From positions 62,001-126,000 of the forward strand of contig FODP01000011.1 in assembly GCA_900110395.1 (NCBI GenBank): a stretch of DNA of 64,000 nt. The letters run 5' to 3'. Positions 9,312-16,852 of this stretch are shown here, piece after piece. The notes under the pieces are model-generated. The model was not told where the DNA came from, made no database searches, and saw only the letters and a program-made list of their open reading frames with translations. A program made the position numbers and the translations under genes. How positions within the stretch are numbered: position 1 is the first letter of the stretch; each line of letters opens with the position of its first letter. This DNA is from Rhodospirillales bacterium URHD0017 (GTDB lineage Bacteria > Pseudomonadota > Alphaproteobacteria > Reyranellales > Reyranellaceae).

Positions 9312-9405
9312 CCGTCATCCCGACCAAGGCCCCGAAGGGGCCGCGTGGAGGGACCTTTCTTCTGTCGCTGAAGAAAAGATCCCTCGGCTACGCTCGGGAT
9401 GACGG
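9312..9405. repeat. palindromic intergenic repeat, family A copy 1
   Basis: Imperfect inverted repeat whose outer arms are CCGTCATCCCGA and TCGGGATGACGG, with inner GGGACCTTT and GATCCCT segments. It sits between the divergent LLM (start 9292) and SDR (start 9491) genes, so here it is not a terminator. Related copies lie at 22578-22645 and 44634-44704. Confidence 0.8.
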
Positions 9406-9490
9406 AAGGCGTGATAGGCCTTCCATCAAACGCTAGGCTTGCCGGCGGGCCGGCGCAACAGCACCATGGCATCGGAGGGCGAAATCGAGA

Positions 9491-10360
9491 ATGACAAGAC
9501 TCTCAGGCAAGGTCGCGATCGTCACCGGCGGAGCGAGCGGCATGGGCCGTGCCACGGTCATGCGCTTCCTGGCCGACGGCGCCAAGGTTGTCGTAGCCGA
9601 CCTCAACGAAGCCAACGGCGCGGAAACGGTGTCGGTTGCCAAGGCGAACGGCCACGGCGCTGCAATCGCCTTCGTGCGCTGTGACGTCGCCAAGGAAACG
9701 GACGTTGCGGCCCTCGTCGCCGAGGCCGAGAAGCGCTTCGGCCGGCTCGACATCGCCTATCTCAACGCCGGCGTCGGCGGTGCCTTCGGACCGATCGCCG
9801 AAACCAGCGTCGAGGATTGGGACTACACCTTCGCCGTGCTCACTCGTTCGGTCTTCCTCGGCATGAAGCATGCGTCGCAGGCCATGAAGAAGCACGGTGG
9901 CGGCGGTGTGATCCTGGTCACAGCCTCGATCGCCGGCATGGTGGGCGGCGGCGGCAGCCACGCCTATTCGGCGGCCAAGGCCGCCGTCATCAGCCTGATC
10001 GAGAACGTCGCGGCCGAGCTTGGCGGGGACCGCATCCGCGTCGTCGGCATTGCGCCCGGCGTCATCTCGACGCCGCTGGTCCATCGCGGCCGGCCGGAGA
10101 AGTACGAGAAGCAGTTCGGCCACCAGCCGTGGCCCGATCGGGGCGAGCCCGAGGTCATCGCCGATGTGGCATCGTTCCTGGTCTCCGACGAGGCACGCTT
10201 CATCACCGGCGAGACGATCAAGGTCGACGGCGGCCTTCTGGCGCAGGGCATTGCGCTGTGGGGCACGGGCAAGGACAACACTTTCATGAAAAGCGCGGGC
10301 GTGAACCGCGGCACGACCGGCGAGGCCATGGTCGTGCGCAACCTGAGGGACAAGCCATGA
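9491..10360 (+). CDS. SDR family oxidoreductase
   Basis: A 289-residue classical SDR with TGGASGMG (cofactor loop, near residue 12), LNAGVGG, a Ser-containing strand (VTASIAGMVGG) and the catalytic YSAAK. The C-terminus carries a roughly 30-residue extension after the usual DGGLLAQG, longer than in the SDR at 3103-3903. Its stop overlaps the next start (ATGA at 10357-10360), so it is co-translated with the PLP enzyme. It may oxidise a beta-hydroxy compound made or consumed by that enzyme; this is inference from the pairing. Confidence 0.93.
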   Translation: MTRLSGKVAIVTGGASGMGRATVMRFLADGAKVVVADLNEANGAETVSVAKANGHGAAIAFVRCDVAKETDVAALVAEAEKRFGRLDIAYLNAGVGGAFGPIAETSVEDWDYTFAVLTRSVFLGMKHASQAMKKHGGGGVILVTASIAGMVGGGGSHAYSAAKAAVISLIENVAAELGGDRIRVVGIAPGVISTPLVHRGRPEKYEKQFGHQPWPDRGEPEVIADVASFLVSDEARFITGETIKVDGGLLAQGIALWGTGKDNTFMKSAGVNRGTTGEAMVVRNLRDKP

Positions 10361-11517
10361 GTGAAGCCGAGAAACTCCACCGCCATCTCATCGGCCAGCA
10401 GGGATCGCGGCGTTCGCTGAACACGCCGGCCCTGGTGCTCGACCTCGAGATGCTCGACCGCAACATCGCGGAAATGGCGTCCTTCGCCAAGGCGCACAAG
10501 GTGAACCTCAGGCCGCACTCCAAGACCCACAAGTCGGCCGACATCGCCCGTCGCCAGATCGAAGCCGGCGCGCTCGGCGTGTGCTGCGCCAAGCTGGGCG
10601 AGGCCGAAGCGCTGGGCGAGGCCGGCATCCAGAGCCTGCACATCACCTCGCCGGTGGTGACGCCGCAGGCGATCGACCGCCTGATGGCGCTCAACGCCAA
10701 GGTCAAGGACCTGATGGTGGTGGTCGACCATCCCGCCAATGTCGACGCATTGGCCGCAGCCGCCGCAGCTTCGGGAAGTAGGGGGGCCGGCAAGCCGCTG
10801 ACCGTGGTCGTCGACATCGATCCCGGCATGCATCGCACGGGCGTGGCCAGCCCCGACGCCGTGGTCGAGCTGGTGAAGAAGGTCACGGGGCTCAGGTCGC
10901 TGAAGTACGCCGGCGTGCAGTTCTATTGCGGCCGTCACCAGCACATCGTGGATTTCAAGGAGCGCAAGGCCGAGATCGAGGAGCGCACCGAGTACCTGAA
11001 AGGCATCCTGGCCAAGCTCGATGCCGCCGGCCTGAAGCCCGGCATCGTCACCGGCTCAGGCACGGGCACGCACTACATCGACGCCAAGCTTGGCGTCTTC
11101 ACCGAGCTGCAGGTCGGCTCCTACGTCTTCATGGACCACGACTACAACGTCTGCGACCTGCGCGGCCTCGACAAGCCGACTTTCGAGCAGGCCCTGCAGA
11201 TCGACGCGCGTGTCGTCAGCGCCAATACGGCCGGCATGGTCACCGTCGATGCCGGCCTGAAGGCGATGGCTACGGAGAAGGGCCCGCCAATGATCCTGAA
11301 GGGCGCCGTCGAAGGCTCGACGACGCGCTTCATGGGCGACGAGCACCTGGCGGTGATCGCCCCCGAGGGCAAGGCCGCTCCCGGGCTGGCCGAGCAGGTG
11401 ATCCTGACGCCGCCGCATTGCGATCCCACGGTCAATCTCTACGAGAGCTATCACGTGGTGAAAGGCGACACCCTGGTCGAGATCTGGCCGGTGACGGCGC
11501 GCGGCCGCTCGCGCTGA
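10357..11517 (+). CDS. PLP-dependent D-threonine aldolase / D-serine dehydratase-like protein (DSD1 family)
   Basis: A 386-residue fold-type III PLP enzyme (alanine racemase-like barrel). The Schiff-base Lys is in RPHSKTHKS near residue 50; the C-terminal metal-binding segment is PPHCDPTVNLYE, where a His and an Asp two residues later match the ligand spacing of D-threonine aldolases (the dehydratases use His and Cys at that spacing). Expected to cleave or dehydrate D-beta-hydroxy-alpha-amino acids. The start ATG overlaps the stop of the SDR upstream. An SDR/D-threonine-aldolase pair could interconvert a beta-hydroxy amino acid and its products. Confidence 0.88.
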   Translation: MSEAEKLHRHLIGQQGSRRSLNTPALVLDLEMLDRNIAEMASFAKAHKVNLRPHSKTHKSADIARRQIEAGALGVCCAKLGEAEALGEAGIQSLHITSPVVTPQAIDRLMALNAKVKDLMVVVDHPANVDALAAAAAASGSRGAGKPLTVVVDIDPGMHRTGVASPDAVVELVKKVTGLRSLKYAGVQFYCGRHQHIVDFKERKAEIEERTEYLKGILAKLDAAGLKPGIVTGSGTGTHYIDAKLGVFTELQVGSYVFMDHDYNVCDLRGLDKPTFEQALQIDARVVSANTAGMVTVDAGLKAMATEKGPPMILKGAVEGSTTRFMGDEHLAVIAPEGKAAPGLAEQVILTPPHCDPTVNLYESYHVVKGDTLVEIWPVTARGRSR

Positions 11518-11534
11518 GCGGGCCGCCACAACAG

Positions 11535-11563
11535 AAAAAGGGGCCGTTCCGAAGAACGACCCC
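11535..11563 (-). terminator. Rho-independent terminator, minus strand, UUCG tetraloop
   Basis: Read on the minus strand, a 10-bp stem (GGGGTCGTTC with GAACGGCCCC, one G:U) closes a TTCG tetraloop with the stabilising C-G closing pair and is followed directly by TTTTT. On the plus strand no T-run follows, so it does not belong to the PLP-enzyme operon. It ends a minus-strand transcript from the region 11564-11979 or from the CMD gene. Confidence 0.8.
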
Positions 11564-11761
11564 CTTCCGGACTGCGCGTCCCTAGCGACCTCGGAAATCC
11601 GCCCGTCGCGTTGCCGCTCCAGACAATCTCCGGGCGGTCACACGAACCGCGCGGCCTACCTGCCTCGAAGATCACAAATGCCGCTTGCGCGTCCCCTCTG
11701 ATCCCGGTGCGGCGTGCCCTTTCGGGTCGTCACCGCGCCTGAAGCCGGTCGCCGAGTTTGG
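11564..11761 (-). ncRNA. candidate structured small RNA, unknown family
   Basis: Between a minus-strand promoter-like element (11768-11795) and the terminator at 11535-11563 lies a stretch without a convincing ORF but with several stems when read on the minus strand. A long-range pairing joins 11747-11753 (GGCGACC) to 11584-11590 (GGTCGCT); a CCC-GAAA-GGG tetraloop hairpin sits at 11717-11726; a 7-bp stem joins 11631-11637 (CCGCCCG) and 11599-11605 (CGGGCGG), and an alternative GCGGT/ACCGC hairpin competes with it. Predicted transcript about 230 nt. I do not recognise it as 6S, SRP, tmRNA or RNase P RNA. Confidence 0.4.
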
Positions 11762-11767
11762 TCTTTT

Positions 11768-11795
11768 ATTTAAGAGAGGACCGGGGCTCGACCAA
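11768..11795 (-). promoter_or_regulatory. putative sigma70-type promoter, minus strand
   Basis: Minus-strand TTGGTC (11795-11790), 16-bp spacer, TTAAAT (11773-11768); a start near 11761 would give the structured RNA above. It stands out as an AT-rich patch in GC-rich DNA. The interval 11796-11979 upstream of it shows nothing I can support. Confidence 0.4.
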
Positions 11796-11979
11796 CCGCT
11801 GCTCTCTGATTGTGAGGCTAACACGACTCGCTCATGTGCTCCGCTGGATTCCACCATCCGCTGTCGGTGCATTAGGTGGAAAACGAACATAAGATTTGCG
11901 TTGCTCGCATTTGTTGTATGTCCGCTCACGCGATCCACAACTTCATGAGAAAGCATGCGCACGAACGATAACGTGTGGC

Positions 11980-12354
11980 TCACGCCGCCTTGGGCAGCGC
12001 GCCCGACACCTGGCGAATCGTGACGTTCACCCTGTTCCAGAAGTTGATCAGGGCAATGTTGAGGATGAGGTCGGCCAAGGCCTTCTCGTCGTAGTGTTTC
12101 ACGGCTTCGTTCCAGACATCGTCGGGCACGGCATCGCCGCGATCGGGCAGCCGCGTCGCCGCTTCGGTCAACGCCAGGGCCGCGCGCTCGGCGTCGCTGA
12201 AGTAGGGCGCCTCACGCCAGGCAGCGACGGCGAACAGTCGGTCGTCCTTCTCGCCGGCCTTGCGGAGGTCGCGGGCATGCATCTCGACGCAGAGGCTGCA
12301 GCCGTTGATCTGGCTGGCACGCAGCCGCACCAGCTCGAGGGTCGTGCTCGGCAC
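11980..12354 (-). pseudogene. carboxymuconolactone decarboxylase family protein, 5'-truncated
   Basis: A 124-residue AhpD-like protein with the redox pair in INGCSLCVEMHARD, then WREAPYFSDAERAALALTEA and LINFWNRVNV, all typical of the COE-type CMD proteins that accompany ECF41 sigma factors. Usual family members carry about 25-40 residues before the ELVRLRAS block; here homology begins at a GTG (12354) and upstream codons turn into low-complexity Arg/Pro. The missing 5' part ends exactly where the sigma-factor remnant at 12357 begins, so the gene was probably cut by a deletion. It might still be translated from the GTG. Confidence 0.8.
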
Positions 12355-12356
12355 GC

Positions 12357-12518
12357 CGGCCGGCCCTGGTCGACGGCGCCGTGGGCGTCGTCGTGGCGCC
12401 GCAGGGCCATCTGCTGCTGGTGCTCAATCTGACGTTCGCCGGCGACAGGATCGCGGCGATCGAGGTGGTTGCCGACCGCGACCGACTCGGGGCATTGGAC
12501 TTGTCCACCTTGCCGTAG
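12357..12518 (+). pseudogene. C-terminal remnant of an ECF41-type RNA polymerase sigma factor
   Basis: Codons from about 12357 to the TAG at 12516-12518 read RPALVDGAVGVVVAP, then VLNLTFAGDRIAAIEVVADRD and so on, which I recognise as the end of the SnoaL-like C-terminal extension of ECF41 (SigJ-like) sigma factors. There is no start codon and the sigma2/sigma4 regions are absent. ECF41 genes are commonly neighbours of CMD-type genes, exactly what lies on the other side of the junction, supporting one deletion that removed the 5' parts of both genes. Confidence 0.65.
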
Positions 12519-12531
12519 CCGGAGAACTGCC

Positions 12532-13164
12532 GTGCGCCTCTACGTTACCCCCGCCTCGCCCTGGGTCAGGAGGGTCCGGGTCGCGATCCTCGAGCTGGGA
12601 ATAGAAGACCGCTTCGAGTTCGTGCAGACCAAGTGGTCGCACGATTGGGCGACCCGGGCCGTCGAGCACCGGCCCGACTTCCTCGAGGCCACGCCGGTCG
12701 TGCGTATTCCGGCGCTGGTCACCGCCGGGTTCACCCTGACCGACTCCCATTCGATCTGCGACTACATCAACGGCGAGCACGGCGGCTTCCGGTTGCTGGC
12801 GCGCGAGGGCGCGGCGCGGTGGCGTGCGCTGGCCGACATGTCGATCGCCTGCGGCGTCATCGAAGCCCACATCTCGCGCCGCGCCGAGCTTCTGAGGTCC
12901 GAAGCCGAAAGGTCGGACGCCTTCATCGGCAAGATGAAGGACCGCGAGCTCCGCTGCTTCGCTGCGCTGGAGAAGCGCGCCCCGCATTTCGGCGCCTCGT
13001 TCGATCTCGCCCAGATCACCACCGCCGTCGCCTGCGGTTACGAAAGCTGGCGCTACGGCGAGGAATGGCGCGGCGTCGCGCCGAAGCTGGCGGCCTGGTA
13101 CGACGGGGTGGCACGGCGGCCCTCGATGAAGGCGACCGAGCCGGCCGAGACTCCGCAGGCCTAG
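12532..13164 (+). CDS. glutathione S-transferase family protein
   Basis: A 210-residue GST-like protein. The N-terminal thioredoxin-like domain begins RLYVTPASPWVRRVRVAI with the Ser of SPWVRR near the glutathione site, then IPALV (cis-Pro) and DSHSICDYI (the glutathione gamma-glutamyl contact). The C-terminal helical domain ends LAAWYDGVARRPSMKATEP. Start GTG at 12532 is supported by GGAG at 12521-12524; the open frame upstream runs through the sigma remnant. A stand-alone gene just after the decayed CMD/ECF41 pair. Confidence 0.9.
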   Translation: MRLYVTPASPWVRRVRVAILELGIEDRFEFVQTKWSHDWATRAVEHRPDFLEATPVVRIPALVTAGFTLTDSHSICDYINGEHGGFRLLAREGAARWRALADMSIACGVIEAHISRRAELLRSEAERSDAFIGKMKDRELRCFAALEKRAPHFGASFDLAQITTAVACGYESWRYGEEWRGVAPKLAAWYDGVARRPSMKATEPAETPQA

Positions 13165-13769
13165 AGGGCATTGAAAGCACTGCTGGCACTCGGATCCAGC
13201 GACACAAGGAATGGTGTTGTTGCTTTTTCGACCCGCCAGACATGGCCCTCTCTGGAGCGCCAAAATTCGGGAAAACGAAACTGGCCGTATCTGACCTAAG
13301 TTATTGACTGCGCTGCACTGAAGTTATATGTTCGATCAGTTGCGTTGCTTCCGTGCGCTCCTGCTCTATGCATCGTTGATCCGAGACCAAGAGGAAGGCG
13401 GCCTACACCGCGCGTCCCGTCCGGCCGCATACCTCCGGACGGGACGGGCTCCAGCTCTTCGATGTGGCGCTTCCAACATCTAAACTATCGTAACTATCGA
13501 AATTCAGAGGACGGCCTAACCAGTAGGGGGCGATCTCGAAGCGCCCAGGCTCTCCGGCGGAAACCTCGGGCACTTCGCAAACGTCCCCGGAGCGCACCCT
13601 TCGCGTCGCCGACAGCGGTGCATGCATTGCTGGCGGGCCAACCGCCGAAATATAACTACAGTGTCGACAACCGTACGTAGGTTTTCCAAAATGCGGACTG
13701 CCGCTAATTGTAGCCCTTTTGGCACGACAATAGCTTAGCAAAGCCACCTCACGGTTTGCGAGGAACAGA
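13165..13769. other. gene-poor interval with one perfect inverted repeat
   Basis: About 600 bp in which open frames exist on both strands but have low-complexity, Arg/Ser-rich translations without start-site support. The only clear structure is a perfect 12-bp inverted repeat, CGTCCCGTCCGG (13413-13424) and its complement at 13435-13446, around a 10-nt loop, without a T-tract. AT-rich patches at 13280-13330 and 13645-13740 may hold promoters. Confidence 0.6.
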
Positions 13770-13979
13770 ATGTTCAACGTTCGACGAGATGCATATGTAC
13801 CCGAATTTCGCGTCAGGCCGACCGAGGACTTGCCGGGTTTTCGCGTCAATGCCAATGACGAGTCCCGCGAAGCTCCCTTGGACGCTGCGTACGCGATCTT
13901 TGCGGACTATGCTCGCGCCGCAAAGTCTGCGCCTTTGGATTTCTTGAGCGCGACCCCCGGCATACGACGGCTCCGTTGA
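13770..13979 (+). CDS. small hypothetical protein
   Basis: A 69-residue frame starting ATG at 13770 with GAGGAA about 8 bp upstream. The sequence contains VPEFRVRPTEDLPGFRV and ends in a short basic tail. It has no membrane segment, and codon use is less GC3-biased than in the metabolic genes. It is followed 37 bp later by another orphan ORF. I cannot assign a function. Confidence 0.4.
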   Translation: MFNVRRDAYVPEFRVRPTEDLPGFRVNANDESREAPLDAAYAIFADYARAAKSAPLDFLSATPGIRRLR

Positions 13980-14015
13980 CGGCGATGCGGGATCGGCTGG
14001 CGGCGTCGGCCTGAC

Positions 14016-14348
14016 ATGATCAGCCTGCCGAAGTTCACCAGGCGCGCGGCGGAGCAGATCGCCCGACTGGAAGAGGAGAACCGAAGGCATGTGCCTCCCG
14101 GGAACTACCTGAGCTTTATGGCTTGGGGAAACGATATTGAACCGGATGCGCCTCCGGGCCCGATATTCGGTCACTATTACTTTTCGGACGCTACGGGGGT
14201 GCCTGACGAATACATTGTTGAATGCCATGGCGTGAGACTGCCTATCAGCATTCACGAACGACTGCTGGCCAAACTCCATTCACCTGTTCTCGATTTCGTC
14301 GGGGAGCGATTCGTGTTCATCGAAGGGGATAGATCGGTAAGGGACTAG
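14016..14348 (+). CDS. hypothetical protein, weakly reminiscent of the HesB/IscA fold without cysteines
   Basis: A 110-residue protein with a balanced composition that looks coding. The order of blocks (FTRRAAEQIARL at the start, a Gly-containing middle, VECHGVRLPI and a closing LDFVGERFVFIE) recalls A-type iron-sulfur carrier proteins (PF01521), but the metal-binding cysteines are absent; the only Cys is in VECHG. No good SD precedes the ATG. Converges on the MFS gene with a 9-bp gap. Function unknown; the fold comparison is tentative. Confidence 0.55.
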   Translation: MISLPKFTRRAAEQIARLEEENRRHVPPGNYLSFMAWGNDIEPDAPPGPIFGHYYFSDATGVPDEYIVECHGVRLPISIHERLLAKLHSPVLDFVGERFVFIEGDRSVRD

Positions 14349-14357
14349 GAGGATCCT

Positions 14358-15527
14358 CTAGGCATGCACCAGCACTTGGCCTTTCCAGGTGCGCGCCAGC
14401 GCGACAATCGCCGCCATGCCAATCGCTGCGACGACGAACATCCCCAGAAACGCCTTCTGGCCGTAGGCGCCGTAGAGGACGCCGGCGATCTGGAAGATCA
14501 CCGCCTGCGCCGCGCCCGTGCCGATCGCGTAGTAGACACTCTGGCCCAGCGCCATGCCCGACGGCGGCAGCGCCCGTTGCAGGAAGGCCATGGCGCCGAG
14601 ATGGCAAGCGGCGAAGGTGCCGGCATGCAGGGCCTGCAGAAGGACCAGCGCCCACAGCTCGGTAGTGAAGGCCATGCCCAGCCAGCGCACCATGCCACAG
14701 CCGAGCGCCAGCCCGATCATCCCGGTGGCGCCGAGCCGCGCCAGCAGCCAGGGGCTCGCCAGCATCAGGACAATCTCGACGGCGACGCTCTCGCCCCACA
14801 AGAAGCTGATTGTGATGTCGTCGATGCCGGCGGCGCGCCAGGTCAGGGTGCCGAAGCTGTAGAGCACGGCGTGGCTTGCCTGGCAGAGTCCGGCCGCGAT
14901 CATGAACAGCAGGAAGGGTCTTGAGCGCAGCAGGTCGGGAATGCCGAAGGAGGCGTGCCTGGCCTGGTCGCGGTGCTGCGCCTCTGCCGGCGGCAGCCAG
15001 AGCGCCAGCGGAACCAGCATGACGATGCCGGCGAGGGCGACATAGAGCACCCAGGACGGCCCCTGCCGGTCGACGGCGACGCCACAGACGACGACGCCCA
15101 GGATGAAGGACACCGAGCTCCAGACGCGCAGCCTGCCGTAGTTGATGCCGCGCACCCGGGTCTCGTTCACCACCACGCCGTCATAGAGCGCCATGGTCGG
15201 CGACCACACGCCGCCCCACACCAGCGACACCGCCAGGATGGCGAAGAAGGTGTAGGAGAACTGGTAGCCCATCATCAGGACCGTGGCGGCCGCGGCCAGC
15301 GCCAGGATAACGCCGCGCACGTTGCCGACGCGATGCGCGATCCAACCGATGGCGAGCGTGGCACCGACACCGACGAGTTGTCGGCTCATGAACAGAGTGC
15401 CGATCTCGGCGTCGTTGATGCCGCGATCGCGCAGCCACACGGGCCAATAGCTCATGAAGGCGCCGGAGGCGAAGAAGTAGGCGGCGCCGTAGCCGGAGAG
15501 TCGGACGGCGGTGAGGAAGCGCGGCAT
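14358..15527 (-). CDS. MFS transporter, MFS_1-like (HcaT/PPP-type)
   Basis: A 389-residue major facilitator protein with about 12 hydrophobic segments. The N-terminal part (GYGAAYFFASGAFMSYWPVWLRD..., then EIGTLF) resembles the phenylpropionate permease-like MFS_1 family, and GINDAEIG is a typical loop. Start set at 15527 (MPRFLTAVRLSG); the open frame extends into the upstream gene out of its frame and has no family-like sequence. It lies 47 bp behind a CaiB/BaiF CoA-transferase on the same strand, probably one operon importing an acid that is then activated to its CoA ester. Confidence 0.88.
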   Translation of the reverse strand: MPRFLTAVRLSGYGAAYFFASGAFMSYWPVWLRDRGINDAEIGTLFMSRQLVGVGATLAIGWIAHRVGNVRGVILALAAAATVLMMGYQFSYTFFAILAVSLVWGGVWSPTMALYDGVVVNETRVRGINYGRLRVWSSVSFILGVVVCGVAVDRQGPSWVLYVALAGIVMLVPLALWLPPAEAQHRDQARHASFGIPDLLRSRPFLLFMIAAGLCQASHAVLYSFGTLTWRAAGIDDITISFLWGESVAVEIVLMLASPWLLARLGATGMIGLALGCGMVRWLGMAFTTELWALVLLQALHAGTFAACHLGAMAFLQRALPPSGMALGQSVYYAIGTGAAQAVIFQIAGVLYGAYGQKAFLGMFVVAAIGMAAIVALARTWKGQVLVHA

Positions 15528-15574
15528 CAGATTGGCGAGGAGGACAATGGTGCCGGCATCAGCGGCGTCCGCCC

Positions 15575-16699
15575 CTAAGCCGGGAACTCGCGCCGCACCT
15601 GTTCGGAATGCTGGCCCACCGTCGGCACGTCGCCCAGCCGTTCGGGCTCGCCTTTCCATGAGGCGGCGAGCGCCGGCATGGAGACGTCGCCGCCGGTCGT
15701 GCCGAAGCTGACCCGACGGAGCTGCGGATGGCCCGAAAGATCGTCAACCGAGCTCACGCGTGCCCAGGCGATCTGCGCGGCATCGAGCCGGGCGGCAAGG
15801 TCGGCGAAGCTCTGGCCGCCAAAACTCCTCTGGACGATGGCGTTGGTGTCGTCGCGCCGGGCATTGCGCGCCTTGTTCGTGGCGTAGTCCGGATCCTTCT
15901 CCAGGCCCGGCCGGTCGAGCACGCCGTGGCACAGGCGCTCGAACTCGCGGTCGTTCTGGATCGAGATCAGGACCGGCACCTTGTCGGCCGTCTGGTAGAC
16001 GCCATAGGGCGCGATGAAAGGATGGGTGAGCCCGAGTCGCGGCCAGTCGTAGTCCGAGTAGTCCTTCGCCAGGACGGGCACGGTCATCCATTCCGCCATG
16101 GCGGAGAACAGCGAGACCGCGATGGCGCGGCCTTCGCCGGTCTTCTGGCGGGCCAGCAGCGCCTCCAGCACGGCGGCGTGAGCGTACATGCCGGTGCCGA
16201 TGTCGGTGGCCGAGATGCCGACGCGGCCTGGACCTTCGGGCGTGCCGGTGATCGAAGCGAGCCCGCTCTCGGCCTGCACCAGGAGGTCGTAGGCGCGGCG
16301 GTTGCGATAGGGGCCGTGCTCGCCATAGCCCGAGATGTCGACCGTGATCAGCCGCTGGTTCTTCGCCCTCATCGCAGCCGAGCCGAAGCCCGCGCGTTCG
16401 GCCGCACCCGGCGCCAGGTTCTGGATCAGCACGTCGGCCTTGGCGATCATGCGGTGCAGCAGCGCAAGATCGTCCTTGTCCTTGAAGTCGAGCGTGACCG
16501 ACTGCTTGCCGCGGTTCAGCCAGACGAAATAGCTCGACTGGCCGTGCACGTAGGCGTCATAGGCGCGGGCGAAATCGCCTTCCGGCCGCTCGACCTTGAT
16601 CACCCGCGCGCCGGCATCCGCCAGGCGAGCCGCGCAGTAGGGGGCGGCCACGGCCTGCTCCACGCTGATCACCAGCAGACCTTCAAGCGCTCCGGGCAT
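15575..16699 (-). CDS. CaiB/BaiF family CoA-transferase
   Basis: A 374-residue class III CoA-transferase. The N-terminal block (LEGLLVISVEQAVAAPYCAARLADAGARVIKVE) and LNRGKQSVTLDFKD are typical, as are NLAPGAAERAGFG and DISGYGEHGPY; the Asp that carries the acyl-anhydride is expected in the YDLLVQAESGL segment. It moves CoA between carboxylates, substrate unknown. First gene of an operon with the MFS gene 14358-15527. Its upstream region holds an 18-bp element shared with the promoter of the MHS transporter at 42924. Confidence 0.92.
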   Translation of the reverse strand: MPGALEGLLVISVEQAVAAPYCAARLADAGARVIKVERPEGDFARAYDAYVHGQSSYFVWLNRGKQSVTLDFKDKDDLALLHRMIAKADVLIQNLAPGAAERAGFGSAAMRAKNQRLITVDISGYGEHGPYRNRRAYDLLVQAESGLASITGTPEGPGRVGISATDIGTGMYAHAAVLEALLARQKTGEGRAIAVSLFSAMAEWMTVPVLAKDYSDYDWPRLGLTHPFIAPYGVYQTADKVPVLISIQNDREFERLCHGVLDRPGLEKDPDYATNKARNARRDDTNAIVQRSFGGQSFADLAARLDAAQIAWARVSSVDDLSGHPQLRRVSFGTTGGDVSMPALAASWKGEPERLGDVPTVGQHSEQVRREFPA

Positions 16700-16770
16700 C
16701 CTGCAACTCGTCTCCTTGTGGTTGCCGATCCGACTAGCACGCCAGCAACGGAATTGCTGCTGTCATCCGC

Positions 16771-16794
16771 GGTCGAAATTCGACCAACGTCCAA
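16771..16794 (-). promoter_or_regulatory. putative operator upstream of the CaiB-MFS operon
   Basis: Two overlapping inverted repeats lie about 80 bp before the CoA-transferase start. One is a perfect 7-1-7 palindrome GGTCGAAATTCGACC (16771-16785). The other, read on the minus strand at 16794-16779, is TTGGACGTTGGTCGAA with half-sites TTGGAC/GTCGAA. Minus-strand bases 16794-16777 (18 bp) recur exactly and in the same orientation at 42824-42841, at nearly the same distance from the MHS transporter start. Confidence 0.55.
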
Positions 16795-16852
16795 TGGAGA
16801 CGACGATCGGCGCTGCGGATAATCTCTCATCGCGCCCGCGAGGTTACGTCCC

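Noticed and set aside
11535..11563. The UUCG hairpin as terminator of the PLP-enzyme operon
   Set aside because: On the plus strand it is followed by CCCTTCC, not a T-run; the T5 tract is on the minus-strand side.
11672..11983. A 103-codon minus-strand ORF behind the CMD gene
   Set aside because: Composition is not protein-like and it covers the promoter and 5' part of the candidate structured RNA.
13403..13855. A 150-codon minus-strand ORF in the gene-poor interval
   Set aside because: Low-complexity, no SD, crosses the hairpin and overlaps the better supported small ORF at 13770.
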